This document shows, in pieces, positions 33,922 to 45,055 of a stretch of DNA of 64,000 bases. Where the stretch lies: NCBI GenBank assembly GCA_034231615.1, contig CM067298.1, positions 29,270,127 through 29,334,126 on the forward strand. The letters run 5' to 3'. The stretch's first letter is position 1; the number at the start of each line of letters is the position of its first letter. A program made the position numbers and the translations under genes. The notes beneath the pieces were generated by a model. That model saw only the letters and a list, made by a program, of their open reading frames with translations. It did no database searches and was not told the origin of the DNA. The stretch is from Meghimatium bilineatum. Its lineage: Eukaryota > Mollusca > Gastropoda > Stylommatophora > Philomycidae.

Positions 33922-34444
33922 ACTGAAAAAAAGGTGGTTTTAAAATAAGAAAAATATTATATAGTGCTACATTTTTTTTTAAATCTATCACATAACAGAT
34001 ATGAAACATGTGAACAGGGTAGATATCGTAATAATATTTGTAAGGCTAAAATTTTTACTATCTAAAAAGAAGGTAATTCTCTCGCTCTTTATGTGTGCAT
34101 AGTACTAAATTTCATGAGCATTAACTACAAATTAAATGCTTGACAGCCCACTCACACACAATAGAGGGCATATTGCTGCGACGCATCGTTTCCTGTCAGA
34201 AATTTCCATATCGACCTGGCTCTAGGCCACGGTCACAGGGTTCACTAAGACCAACTTTATGATAATTTCAATCTCTTGATATAAGAGACTATGAGATTCC
34301 AGAAATTCAGTGTAGGCCTACAGGTGACACCAACCTAATATCAAGAAGCCACACAGGACGAATATACATGATTATGTCAGTCAAACATCATAGTGAGTCT
34401 CAAAATTGTGTCCTCAATGAAAATCAGACAAAACTATTGCATAC
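33922..34444. other. unassigned, upstream of the first coding exon
   Basis: Intron or promoter sequence of the minus-strand gene. No TATA-like motif in a convincing place. Confidence 0.3.
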
Positions 34445-35515
34445 CTACAGATTGGACCTGCAATTGATTCATTCATTGAAACCATGCCTTCCAGTGTAGG
34501 CGATCAAGTCTCTCCACAGTCCTCTGTTATACATTTAAATATAGTTTCTGATGAATCTGCATTATGCCAGGCTTTCAAGCCATCCAACATTTTCTCACGT
34601 TGTCTTCCTGTCTCTCTTATCCTTGATCTTTCCAGTTTTTATGATGTTCTCCATCACACCTCTTCTCATGACATGACCCAGAAACTGTGATTGTCATCTT
34701 CTAATACAGTTAATAAGTTCTCTTTTTGTGTTGACCAGTTGTAGAATTATAGCATTACTCTTTTTAGCTGTCCATGATATTTCAACATTCTGCTATAAAA
34801 CCACATCTCTGTAGCCTCCAGATGTTTTCTTGCAATATTGTCAATTGTCCATGCTTCACTACCATATAACAGTATGGGCTCTATGTAACATTTTAGTATG
34901 TTATTTCTTACTTCTATTGATAATGAATTATTACACAAGATGTTCCTCATCTTCTTGAATGCTGCTTTTGCCTGTACTGTTACCATCTGAAGTTATAATT
35001 GTGCCCAAATATTTAAATGTGTCTACTTGTTTAAGAACTGTCCCGTTGACCTTGATGTTACATTTAGAAGTGTTAGATGCTTTATATGTAACCATTACCT
35101 CTGTTTTCTTGGTGTTCAAGCTGAGACATTTATTTGCGCTTTCTTCTACTATAGTTGTAATCAATTGTTGCAGCTCTTTTTCACTCTTTGCTACCAGAGC
35201 TGTGTCGTCAGCATATCTCAGATTATTCACATTATACCCACCAACAGCTATTCCTGGCATATTTTCTATAGATCTAAAAATCATTTCACTGTATGTCAAG
35301 GCATGCCGAAATCGGATGTGCTAGGCCTACAAGGCGCATAACGGTGGCACAACGTAATCACGCTCCCGGCGGAAATCGCACGGATATCCATGATGGTTAC
35401 AATGGAGCGAACGAAAAACAAACAAACATTTCACCGTATAAGTTAAACAAATCAGGTGATAGCAAACATCCTTGTTGGACTCCTTGTCTTATTGGATGAA
35501 ATTCCCCTATTTGGT
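34445..35515 (-). mobile_element. RTE-like LINE fragment, interrupted by a SINE
   Basis: The minus strand reads RQGVQQGCLLSPDLFNLYGE, then (after the SINE at 35295-35426) EMIFRSIENMPGIAVGG, LRYADDTALVAKSEKELQQL, VDTFKYLGTIITSDGN, ILLYGSEAWTID and QFLGHVMRRGVMENIIKTGK. The RT catalytic box YADD is present. Frameshifts occur near 34940 and 34740. Confidence 0.85.
35295..35426 (+). mobile_element. SINE (family 2), well-bounded copy
   Basis: 132 bp with a 13-bp target duplication CATTTCAC(T/C)GTAT at 35282-35294 and 35427-35439. The head carries GCGCATAACGGTGGCACAAC and GGCGGAAATCGCA, loosely like pol III A and B boxes. It ends in an ACAAACAAA tail. Inserted between the RT motifs of the host LINE. 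Confidence 0.85.
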
Positions 35516-35559
35516 TGTTAATTTTTATTGCTGCTGTTTGTCATTGCTAAAGAATTAGA

Positions 35560-36185
35560 AAATTACAGCAACTTTGAATACTATGGGCCAACAATCAATT
35601 CCACAGGAGATAGCTCAGAAGAAATCAGAAAGGGATTAGAAATGGCCCTACAAAAACATGACAGAAGCAAAATGTATGACATGAGGCAAACAGAAAAATA
35701 ATGTTATAACTATTAAGAAGCTATATTTTTCCAAAAGCAATATATGGTTGTGAGACATCCACAATAAACTGACATTCTGTTTGACACTATGAATTCACAT
35801 TATACTGACATCTGTAATGGAAAAGAAAATATCAGAATTTGTAATGAAATGAGACAAATATTATGAACAGAAAGATGATCCAATGCAGATGTTTATAAAA
35901 GCCTGAACCTGAACATAGACAGGCATCTCAAAATTATCAAACAATGCAAGTTAATGCCAGATTATGCCTAATCACATTTTAGACATAAAAAAGGTTTTAA
36001 AAGATTAATCATGTTGGGAAAGTTACTGAGTAAGAGAACAAGTGGCAGACCAAGACACTGATGGCCACGAGATATCGAAGACCTGAGTATGACATTGGAA
36101 GAAGCTGGACAGCTTGTACATAACCTAGAGCCTTAGAGTGGTAGTGAGAATGACGTTCTGAAAAGGAGATGTCACTTAGATAAAC
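35560..36185 (+). mobile_element. LINE 3' fragment
   Basis: Reads YYGPTINSTGDSSEEIRKGL (post-RT), then GKLLSKRTSGRPRH and EDLSMTLEEAGQLVHNLE, like the tails at 27905 and 43160. Many stops. Confidence 0.7.
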
Positions 36186-36387
36186 AAGTTTGACTGATTA
36201 TGGGCTCTCCCAGGAAGTTGTCACATCTTGCACAGAGTTGTTGTATTTTAACACCCCAAGTGCCAGCTGTTCATTGCCAGGACACTACAGAAAAATGTTG
36301 ATAGTTAGGACCATGGTTAAGATCAGAGCTCATCTGGTATCCCCAGCATGATGTGCAATGCTGGGTTCTCTGAAGGCCTACCACAAA

Positions 36388-36810
36388 ATAAGTACTTGAA
36401 CATCAGGGTCAGAGCGCGTCATAAATTGTGCGCTGCTGCAATAAAGATCTTCATACGTGTCTAATAAGGGAGATTCTATTGAGAAGAAGGGGTTTTCCAG
36501 AAATTTCTAGAGAGATTGTGTTTTTACATAGAAAAGAGTGGATGATTCATGATCTGGCATATTTGACACAAGTGATAGACATCAATATTTTTGGAAATTT
36601 TACAATAAAGTAATTCTGAATTTAGTGCACATAGGTATGTTACAACCATTTTATTGACTTATCTTTTAGATGTATCGCATTTCAATTGATCAATAGTTTT
36701 TTCAAGTTCTTTGACCATTTTTATATACCGTAGATATGTGTTACTTTTAAGAATGTTAGACTTCACAGGAGGATGAAAATAATTTTTGAACACCTGGAAA
36801 TTTTGTGCTT
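36388..36810. mobile_element. possible second copy of the TAGGTACTTGG element
   Basis: Starts AAGTACTTGAACATCAGGG, close to the left end of the element at 37566, and shares TTACTTTTAAGAATG with it at about 36740. The right end is not found, so the limits are approximate. Confidence 0.4.
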
Positions 36811-37069
36811 ATAAATAAAAACATAATTGTAAAGAAGAAATGGTGTGGAGAAAGTCTCACTATAATATTGGCATGCCATCTACTGAGAGTGTACTTTTGC
36901 ATGATGATTATTATAATTATTTATTACAATTTATCATTGTTTTATTGTATGATAGAAATTATCAAGCCATTATCAATTATTTCAAGACAATATCAATTAT
37001 CAATATCATTATGCTATTTCATTAGGCCAAGGCCTATCTTGTCTGAATATCTGATGACAGATAGTATTA

Positions 37070-37445
37070 TTAGTCTATTGTCTATCCCCAGGTGGAAACT
37101 GGTTGATAACATCCACACTTGCCATTAAGTGTAGGTGTGGGAGCTGTAAGTTTCTGTTCAAGGCCAGATGTGATGCCTCAGTTGTACTGAGTCTGTATTT
37201 GTGGAGGGTGATCATGATGTTATCATTCCATCTCTTTCTCTGTCTTCTGTTTGCTCTGTATCCAGCTGATCGTTTGTTATAAGTTATCAGTGGTAATTGG
37301 CTTGGGTCTATTCTCATAAGGTGACCAAATCGCTTTATCTACTGACGTTCTATATATATTCGATACAAGGCATTATTCCTACTCTTTTTCTGATATCCTC
37401 ATTTCTTACTCTATCCAGTTTGGTGACCATGGTTGCTTTTCTCTA
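37070..37445 (-). mobile_element. LINE tail unit (SPGDRQ family), diverged and truncated
   Basis: The minus strand reads RIDPSQLPLITYNKRSAGYR, then RRQRKRWNDNIMITLHKY and ends QFPPGDRQ. Confidence 0.7.
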
Positions 37446-37469
37446 ATTAGTATAGTAATGATATAGAAA

Positions 37470-38410
37470 AGATCAAAGAGAGAAGAGATAGTGGACGACA
37501 AAGAGAGAAGTTTCTAGATGGACTAGTATTGTGGCTCGGTAGAAGTTCACCAACCGAGCTTTTATTAGGTACTTGGACATCTGGGATTAGCGCATTTGGA
37601 AAATGTTGCTTAGGCTTTAAATTTCTTGTGACATTTAGTGAAAATTAGTGACAACATCATTCAACATGTTTGCAACTTGATTTATTAACTTCTGTAACCA
37701 TTTTTCTTTTTATATATGTAACTTTTAAGGATGCAGGACGATGCAGAAAACAGCAGTGAATTTTTTAAAAACATCAACAATTGTTTTAATTATGCAAATT
37801 GGCCACCATTTTGAATATTAATTAGTTGTACATGCTTCAGAGAATCACAGCAATGTGATCAACAGATGCATCTTATCTTTGTGAATACAAAATATATAGT
37901 TGCTGTGGTATTTTATTATGTTTAATAGATATTTATTTATTTTCATTATAATTATGCAAATTAGCAGTCATTTTGAATATCAATTAGTTCTGTGTCCATT
38001 AGAAGATTTCAGAAATGTGATCAACATAAGCGTCTTCACAAACACAAAAATGTATTGTTTGTATGTTGTATTATTGAAAATAACTAAGATAATTGAGAAA
38101 TCGTCAGCTCAGTTATATTTTGTGGTCACAAGTTTTATTTATATTTTCCTATAGGCCCTATGTTTCATGTAAATTATTTTGATGTCAAATTAATTAGAAA
38201 AAAATTCATAACTTCAGGGTTGACGTACAGACTTGGCTGATGTATCGTTGAATTGTAATTTTCAAGGGCTATCTGACTAGTATTTTTAATGCTGTAGCTT
38301 TATTTTGAAAATTTTGTCCAAGTACCTACTTTTATTGACAACACAAGAGACTAGAGTCGTGGAGAAACATGATCGCCTACGCCATTTCATGGCATGGCAC
38401 TTGATTGATT
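37470..38410 (+). mobile_element. LINE 3' end split by a DNA transposon
   Basis: Left part reads KIKERRDSGRQREKFLDGL; right part (38345-38400) reads RVVEKHDRLRHF in one frame and MIAYAISWHGT in another, ending in TGATTGATTGAT. The element at 37566-38328 lies between. Confidence 0.7.
37566..38328. mobile_element. non-autonomous DNA transposon with 14-bp inverted ends
   Basis: 763 bp between TAGGTACTTGGACA and its exact inverse TGTCCAAGTACCTA. Flanks: CTTTTAT at 37559-37565 and 38329-38335, or an 8-bp CTTTTATT if the first T is counted as host. A 7-8 bp duplication and a TAG-type end suggest hAT, but this is inference. No transposase. Two related segments of about 130 bp (37788-37916 and 37943-38072) form an internal direct duplication. 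Confidence 0.75.
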
Positions 38411-39152
38411 GATATTTTTCGCATGCGGAGTAATACTATAAACTAATTACGTTAACACTTAACCATACTATTATAATATTTCCTTTCTGAATTAATATTC
38501 ACAAACAGATATTCAATTTCACGACCGAAACTTTATTGATAGTGAGAAGCCGCCATTATTGTTAATGTTCACACTCCGCAATCTTGTTGCTAAGGAATAG
38601 TTCGCTTCCTGTTATTTATCTGACAGGTTTGTTTTGTATAGGTCCAATTTTGCCATGTGATAATTGACATGTTTTAATTAATCATAGCTCGATATATGTA
38701 TTCTACTCACCTACTTATTTTACTTTGAACTAGATTAAATATGTCACAATTATATCATTATTTATATTACATTTTAACTATAAAACTATACTTTTAAATG
38801 AAATTGTTGCTGTCCCGTACTTCCTGTCATCCATTTTTAAACTCCTCACCTTCGAGTTTATGATGGAAACAATGGTATAATCTTCGTATCTACGGTCACC
38901 GCGCTAAAAATAGAACACTGTTGACATTTTTAAACAAGCGACGTCATTGAGTTCCGCTAGAAAATCCGGCAACCAATCAAATCCCGCGTGCAATGACGTC
39001 ACACACCCAACGAACGCCAAGCGATTTTGTGCGTGGCGGACATTTTTTTTTTAAAGATTTGATCGATTTGAGCAGAGATTTCACTAGCGGAAATCTGCAG
39101 TCGCCTAATTAAAAATATAAACAGTGTGAAATGGGTAAAATGAAGCACTTAC
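38411..39152. other. intron/promoter-proximal sequence, more CpG to the right
   Basis: From about 38880 CpG dinucleotides become frequent, including TGACGTCA-type CRE-like sites at about 38992. No exon identified. Confidence 0.35.
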
Positions 39153-39300
39153 CTTATTCACCGGATAAATTCTCCGCAAACCATGCATTAATTATAATAT
39201 AAATCTCAAATCATAAGAATAACACAAACCATGAGCACCGATCCACTTTGTTGAAATGTGCGGGCTTTTGCTGGTTTCTGATCACGCCTCGCCCAGTGTT
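39153..39300 (-). other. candidate 5' UTR exon of the CCDC87-like gene
   Basis: A strong minus-strand donor AATAAG|GTAAGTGC at 39153/39152 closes a stretch with no needed coding frame. The matching acceptor would be that at 33912, giving a 5.2-kb intron. The upstream limit is a guess. Confidence 0.35.
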
Positions 39301-39750
39301 GCCAACTCTTTTCATCATAAAGCACCAGATTTGAGTGCTTTCTTTCGAATTTTTTTTTCAATAATTTTATAATTTGAAATAAAAACTGGACATTCAAATG
39401 CCATGAGGGGGGAGACCTCCCTCAACCCCCCCATTTTAAACTTTCATATGCCATGTATTCCCCCCCCCCTTTTATACCACCCCTCCCTCTCCTTTTTTAT
39501 TATTTTTTATCTCCTTTATTTTACTTAAAACCACACACAACCTAACTAACTCCAAAACGATTCCCGCGCGAACCGTGATATCATAACCTCTCGCACGCCG
39601 TGGCACATTTCCGCGCGAACAGTGGATCCGCGCAACTACAGCTTTGGGGAATACCTCAAAACTAGGTCAAATTCCACCATGACCGTAGATACGTGGATTG
39701 CGCCGAAACGGTAATTGGTTAAACTACGGAATAAGTCTTCACTGTGCTAT
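39300..39750. promoter_or_regulatory. candidate bidirectional promoter, CpG-enriched
   Basis: Contains clusters such as TTCCCGCGCGAACCGTG and TTTCCGCGCGAACAGTGG with CCGCGC, against an otherwise CpG-poor background. It lies between a minus-strand donor at 39152 and a plus-strand donor (CAA|GTAAGTAC) at 39871, upstream of both host genes. Confidence 0.35.
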
Positions 39751-40580
39751 AAATATCCACATTGTTTACATTTTTAAGTACCAGACGTCACGGATTTCCG
39801 TGTAACACCAATGAAATTATCGAAATTAATGAATGCGGTAACGTCACATCTCCCGACACAAACGACATCAAGTAAGTACACTTAGACGACTTAACTTAGT
39901 TACTTATTACTAAATAATTTTGTTAACTAATTTTTTTTTTTCATTTATAACTAACCCTTATCTCCATCCTTAATGTAAATTACGAAATTAATATGCCTTT
40001 TCAATTAATATAGGGCCTACCTTAATTTTAAATACAAATTCTACTAATAATCACGCTGTAAAGTAAAGTAGGTTAGGTCATACCTCGAAACTAGAACAAA
40101 GGTTACAGTTACAGTGAAGACTTATACCGTAGTTACGCCCAATTATTTATACTAATAGATAATATATTTTCCACCAGCAAACAGTGGCGCAAGTAAAGTA
40201 TAGGTCTTCACTGTGACCCTTGTTCTAGTTTCGAGGTATTTCCTAACCTTTGTTGTATGATTTGGCAAGCTTAATGGTAAGTAAATAGAGTACGGTCCAG
40301 TTAGGATTAGAAATAATTTTTCTAATGTGTGCATGCACCTCGCTCCGTGTGTAGCGTGAAAAAATAATGAGAGCTCAGTACAAATGATAGGAAAAAATTG
40401 TTAAATATGTAAATTGAAAAGAAACTGATTATGCATAAGTTCTTCTGTGTCTAGAGTTGAACTCAGTGATTGTTGGGATGTGATATCACGGCAGCCATTA
40501 ATTTCATTGGTGTTACACGGAAATCGTGAGGTCGGATAGTTAAAAATGTAAACATTGTAAGACTTTATCTTTACTTTTAC
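39735..40580. repeat. large inverted repeat (fold-back)
   Basis: Arms of about 59 bp at 39761-39820 and 40499-40557 are inverse copies. They share TTTCCGTGTAACACCAATGA and TGTTTACATTTTTAA, with weaker symmetry extending outward. The interval contains a second palindrome at 40080-40245. Confidence 0.75.
40080..40245. repeat. inner palindromic element
   Basis: Left arm TACCTCGAAACTAGAACAA and CAGTGAAGACTTATAC, inverted at 40199-40245 (GTATAGGTCTTCACTGTG and TTGTTCTAGTTTCGAGGTA). Loop about 70 bp. Relatives of these arms occur at 39640-39760. A MITE-like fold-back unit. Confidence 0.75.
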
Positions 40581-40977
40581 CAAAAAGTTTAGTAAAGGCG
40601 TAAAGGTTGCTTTCTTATTATTAATATTTCATCATTAATATATAATTTCAATATCTCGTATCTGTTTGTTGTGTACTGTAAATCATATTGCAAACCAATT
40701 TTGAAAATGTTGTCCAAATGCCTAAAAAGTGCCATCTCTGCAGCGAAGGTTGGCTGCAACATTCTCCAACAGGTCTCTTGTCTTGGACTTAGTGGTGCAC
40801 TCTATTGTAAGCTGAGCTGTAACCTGTCCATCTTGCTCCCACTTCTATCTCTCTCTATCTGCCTTCCTCTTGATCGCAACTGTGCCTTCAAGTAAGATTT
40901 TCAACAAGGTGGCATATCTTTTAATAAGTTTTAATGTCCAAATTATTGTATTTGTTTTATCTTTAGGCACCTATTCA

Positions 40978-41149
40978 GTGGCGTACCGTGGGTCAATGGC
41001 GCCCGTGGCGGAATCATAATTTTCCGCCCTTGTGACATTAAAAAAATATGTCAGAGATTGTGAAAGACTGAACAAAAATAAATTTGCCGCCTTCCAGATG
41101 ATGCCGCCCAGGGCGGTTCGCACCTCCGCTCCCCCTCGCTATGCCACTG
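40978..41149. mobile_element. hAT-type MITE
   Basis: 172 bp starting CAGTGGCGTACCGTGGG and ending CCCTCGCTATGCCACTG, flanked by a perfect 8-bp duplication CACCTATT (40970-40977 and 41150-41157). GC-rich interior without ORF. Confidence 0.93.
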
Positions 41150-41401
41150 CACCTATTTCCTCAATAATTCATTCTTTCTTCATATAAAGTGTTGTTAGAA
41201 CCTCTGTGTTTGTTTTCTTCTCATTCCATAAAGCTCTCTCTATTCTTCTATATCCATAGGCCCTATATCTACATCTCAAATGCATCAACTAATTTGTCTG
41301 TTTATTATCCATGTTTTAGAGCCATTATAAAATAGATGTAGGTCTAGAATTTTATAATTCATATTCTTGGCTTGTTCGTAATATGTTTAGATGTCAATAT
41401 T

Positions 41402-42095
41402 TGGTATGATCACATATACATCGCCTATATTCTACAGACCTACATCACAAACAGCGCATCACAGTTTTTAAGTAGTTTGCACAGATCATAATCTTTTAGT
41501 AGTTTGTAATGTCCATCAATGCAATTTTTTTAGTAGTTTCTGACGTCACTCTGCCAGTTCATTTATACTAGCAAAATGGCTGCCATATCGATGTTGATCT
41601 TGCATTTAACTAAAAAACAACCCTACATTCATAATCCCAGCTGGTTCCCACCTATACAACCCTCTCAAATAGATCCCCCCACCCCATTGCTTATCTTTAA
41701 ATAATTATAAATACAAATCCACCATTGTTTGATAAATGTAGGCAGAGGAAATAATAAATAAACATAGGAAGAACACAGCTTCTATCTCTATTGAGACAGA
41801 GACATATAGAGTTTGGGGGAGGGGTGTTAGGATTAGGTCTAAACCTACCCCTAACACCCTCCTAAACTCTTGGATCATCCCTTCTCCACTGCACAATTCT
41901 GCATAATTTAATCTCCCCTAAAATTGGTCATTTTGTTTTTCTGGCAACACGCTCTGCTAGTGAAAATATCTTTGACAGCGCAAAACCTATGCGCTTTATA
42001 ACAAAATTGAATGTAGCTATGCATAATATCTCATTTCGCCCACATTTCAAAAAATAGATAAAATACTAGGTAGGCACTTGATAAATGATTTTGCC
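41402..42095. mobile_element. unclassified insertion of about 690 bp
   Basis: Interrupts LINE B between two stretches that are contiguous at 44360-44410, with AATATTT at both junctions. No inverted ends. Contains an internal hairpin at 41812-41872 (AGAGTTTGGGGGAGG and its inverse CCTCCTAAACTCT). Confidence 0.55.
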
Positions 42096-42304
42096 TAATA
42101 TTTTCCTCATGTCAGTGAAAGTACTTATTGCCAATCCTATTCTCCTTTTAACTACTGTTTCACATCTACCATCATTTGTGATTATGTGTCTGAGATATTG
42201 ATAATGTTCTACTTGTAGTATTTCTCCATGTTTTTTTATGTTTAAACATATTCTTGTGTGATTTTACTGATTATCATGGATTTTGTTTTTTGGATGTTTA
42301 TATT

Positions 42305-42640
42305 AGATGAATACATAGAAGTTCAAAAAAAGTATCTATATTTACTTTATGGACTACAGCAAGGCTTATTGACAGAGTCCAAAATGAACAATAAATAGAA
42401 TGTTTTCAAGAAATCGGCATAGATGTAAAAGACATCAGGCTGATCAGAAATATATATTGGAATATATTTGTTCCTAATATATATTTTTAATCATTCATGT
42501 CTTTTTCATCCAAGCCTTTTCCTTAAAGACATTCAATTAATATTTCATGTTGGACTCAAAGTCCTTGTTTTACTCTCTGCAAATATAGATACTTTTTTGG
42601 ACTTGTATATATTTATCTATCAATAGTCAGATACTATAGC
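42305..42640. repeat. fold-back of LINE RT sequence
   Basis: The plus strand at 42308-42468 and the minus strand at 42475-42630 carry homologous versions of the same RT segment (shared AAAAAAGTATCTATATTT). The plus copy reads DRVQNEQ and FQEIGIDVKDIRLIRNIYW. The symmetry point is near 42475. Confidence 0.6.
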
Positions 42641-43159
42641 TTCTCTGTTTCCTTTGTTTTTCCTAAATCCAAAATTTTCTTCACATACTTAATGTGTCAT
42701 GTTTTTAATTCTTTTATGTGCTATCTTCAGTAGTATTGTGGTTAAGCTTGAAACAGGGTAATGTAGTTTTGCTAATCCCTTTAATATCACACATAATAAC
42801 ATACACAAATTTACATTTCTACCAAATGCCCTTTATCAAGATTATATACACATACATAAAAAAAACAACGAGCTGGAATGACACAACAGACATTCACATG
42901 GCCTAATGTAGTATTGTTGTTATGTGACTCATCAAACTTATTGTTCTGTATTTTATACAATCCACAGCCCTGTGTTTCTTAGGTATTGGTATCAATTCTG
43001 ATTTTTAGGTATGTAACCTTTTCATATACATCATTGCAAAGTTCTGTGATAGTTTCTACAGCAAATTCATCTAGATTTTTTAATTATGTCTTCTGTTAAT
43101 CATTGAACACATTTAATTAGTTGAATGGTTGTTTGGTTGCTGTGATCATCATATTAAAT

Positions 43160-43275
43160 TATTAATATCATTGTCTGAAAGATGCAGGACAACTTGCTCA
43201 AGACCGCGGAGAATTCAAGAGATCCATAGGAAAGATTATGTTCTGGAAAGAATATGTCACTTGATGATGATGAAT
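43160..43275 (+). mobile_element. LINE 3' end
   Basis: Near-identical to the last 110 bp of the copy at 27905-28155 (GAATTCAAGAGATCCATAGG), ending TGATGATGATGA. Confidence 0.8.
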
Positions 43276-43279
43276 ATCA

Positions 43280-43880
43280 TTGTTATTATTGTTATCTGAT
43301 TTTCACCCACCAATGTCAATTTCAATCATGAATGACAATGAAATGATAAATTAAATAATTCACTATTATCTATTATAGCCTATAGCCAGCACTGACAATG
43401 AGTTAAGATTCATTTCAGTTGTTAACTTCGATCTCATTTCACCGGACTATCATGACACCGGATTTCAAATTTGTTTTCGTTATCTCTTTGAATTTTTAGT
43501 GTGGTCACTTTTCTTCTAAGAACACCTCTCCTTAAGCTAATATGCCTCTCCTCATCCTCCCCAAAAAATTAATTAGCTAGTTAACAAATGTTTATAATGT
43601 ACTTGAGTACTACTTGATTTATTCTGACATTTCTGAGAATTGTTCTATTGTAAACATTGATCTGTAAAATGTCTTCATTTATTTTATAACTTCCACTAGA
43701 CATGCAACATATACAGAATATTTATATGGGCACCAGTGTTTTTGACTGCTTAGATAATAACCATCTAGAAGTTGCAACCCTAAATTAAGATTTCTTCTAT
43801 GTAAAGTAAGCTACATAGCATTGAAATGATTGGAGCACATATTTTGTCACTTCTAACTACAAAAACTTCTTTCTTATGAC
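43280..43880. other. unassigned intergenic sequence
   Basis: No feature supported. Confidence 0.3.
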
Positions 43881-44500
43881 TTAATTTTTTAAAGGCCATG
43901 TTTGCGTGACCTCATCATCACCGCAACGAAGGTTGGCTGCAACGGATCTCCAACATCCCCTGTCTCTTGTCTTGGTGGTGCATTCTGCTAGACTGTAACC
44001 TGTCCATCGTGTGATGTTACTGTCCCACTTGTATCTCTGTCTACCTCTTGCTCGCCTCCTTTTGACCTTGCCCTCAAGTAAAGTCTTCAATAAGGTGTCA
44101 TGTCTTTTAATGTGTCCAAAATATTTTATTTGCCTGATTTTTATTTCTCTTAGTAGTTCTTTCTTCATATTAAGTGTCTTTAGCACCTCTTTATTTGTTT
44201 TCTTCTCTTTCCATGACGTTCTCCCTATTCTTCTATATACCCACATCTCAAAGGCATCAATTCTGTCTTGTAATTGTTTATTTAGTGTCCATGTTTCTGA
44301 GTCATACATTAATATAGAGTAGATATAGCATTTTATAATTCTCATTTTTAAGTTGTTCGTAATTTGTTTAGATGTTAATATTTTCCTCATGTCATTGAAG
44401 GTACTTTTAGCCATTCCTATTCTCCTTTCAACTTCTGTTTCACATCTGCCATCATTTGTGACTATGTGTCCGATATTGATAATGCTTTACTTGTTGCTTG
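43881..44500 (-). mobile_element. LINE C-terminal fragment (B family)
   Basis: 177 open residues: MAKSTFNDMRKILTSKQITN, SETWTLNKQLQDRIDAFEMW, KIRQIKYFGHIKRHDTLLKT, RARGRQRYKWDSNI. The sequence continues upstream to about 44500, where it is 5'-truncated. The plus-strand start at 43915 carries the CATCATCACC tail. Confidence 0.85.
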
Positions 44501-44639
44501 GCCTACTCTGCTCTTAATTTTACAATAGTACTTACATAGAAAACAAGTCTTTTTCATAGTTTTACGAACACCGACAATCAGACTGTGGTATATTAAAATG
44601 TAGTACACTATGGGGATGCTGTTTCGATTTTCATGTTGT

Positions 44640-44830
44640 ATGCTCTTGCTACTGGCTAATAAGGGTTAATTCTCATTAAGTGGCAGAATTGTTTCATTCT
44701 CTGTTTTTCTATATATTTGACCACATATGTTGTTCCAACAGTTCTTGTAATCTCTTCATTCCTCACATTACTTCTTCTTGTTCTGTTTGCTGCTTTTTTC
44801 AGACATCTCATTTCACATTTAGTGAATGTG
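44640..44830 (-). mobile_element. LINE tail fragment
   Basis: The minus strand reads CEMRCLKKAANRTRRSNVRN and IEKQRMKQFCHLMRINPY. It ends 40-50 bp before the first TRMO exon found. Confidence 0.65.
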
Positions 44831-44879
44831 CTTGAATTATATCTTATTAAATTATATATTTTTTATACAGATCTCTGTC

Positions 44880-45055
44880 ATGAATTTCAGTCTGCAACCA
44901 ATCGGTACAATGAAGTCTGTTTTTCACTTCAAAAATGGCACACCCCGACAGTCATCACTGTGTGAAAATGCCCGTGGTGTCATCACTATAGAGCAGAGTG
45001 TATTCAACAACCCAGAGCATTCCCTCATGGGTTTGGAAGAATTTTCACATGCTTG
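44880..45055 (+). CDS. TRMO: TRMO exon A
   Basis: Ends at GCTTG|GTAATG. Candidate acceptors at 44870 (TTTTTATACAG) and 44890 (GAATTTCAG). The first keeps the ATG at 44880 in the exon, the second removes it and would need an upstream coding exon. Confidence 0.88.

Larger units (their letters stand above)
40715..43110 (-). mobile_element. RTE-like LINE (B family) with nested insertions
   Basis: On the minus strand from right to left: NLDEFAVETITELCNDVYEK, LIPIPKKHRAVDCIKYRTIS, NFGFRKNKGNREAI, then a fold-back at 42305-42640, NIQKTKSMII, FTDMRKIL, and the 3' region homologous to 43881-44414. It is interrupted by an unclassified block at 41402-42095 and a hAT element at 40978-41149. Frames are broken throughout. 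Confidence 0.75.

Noticed and set aside
39206-39397. 63-residue minus-strand open frame in the promoter region
   Set aside because: No motif; it overlaps the proposed non-coding first exon.
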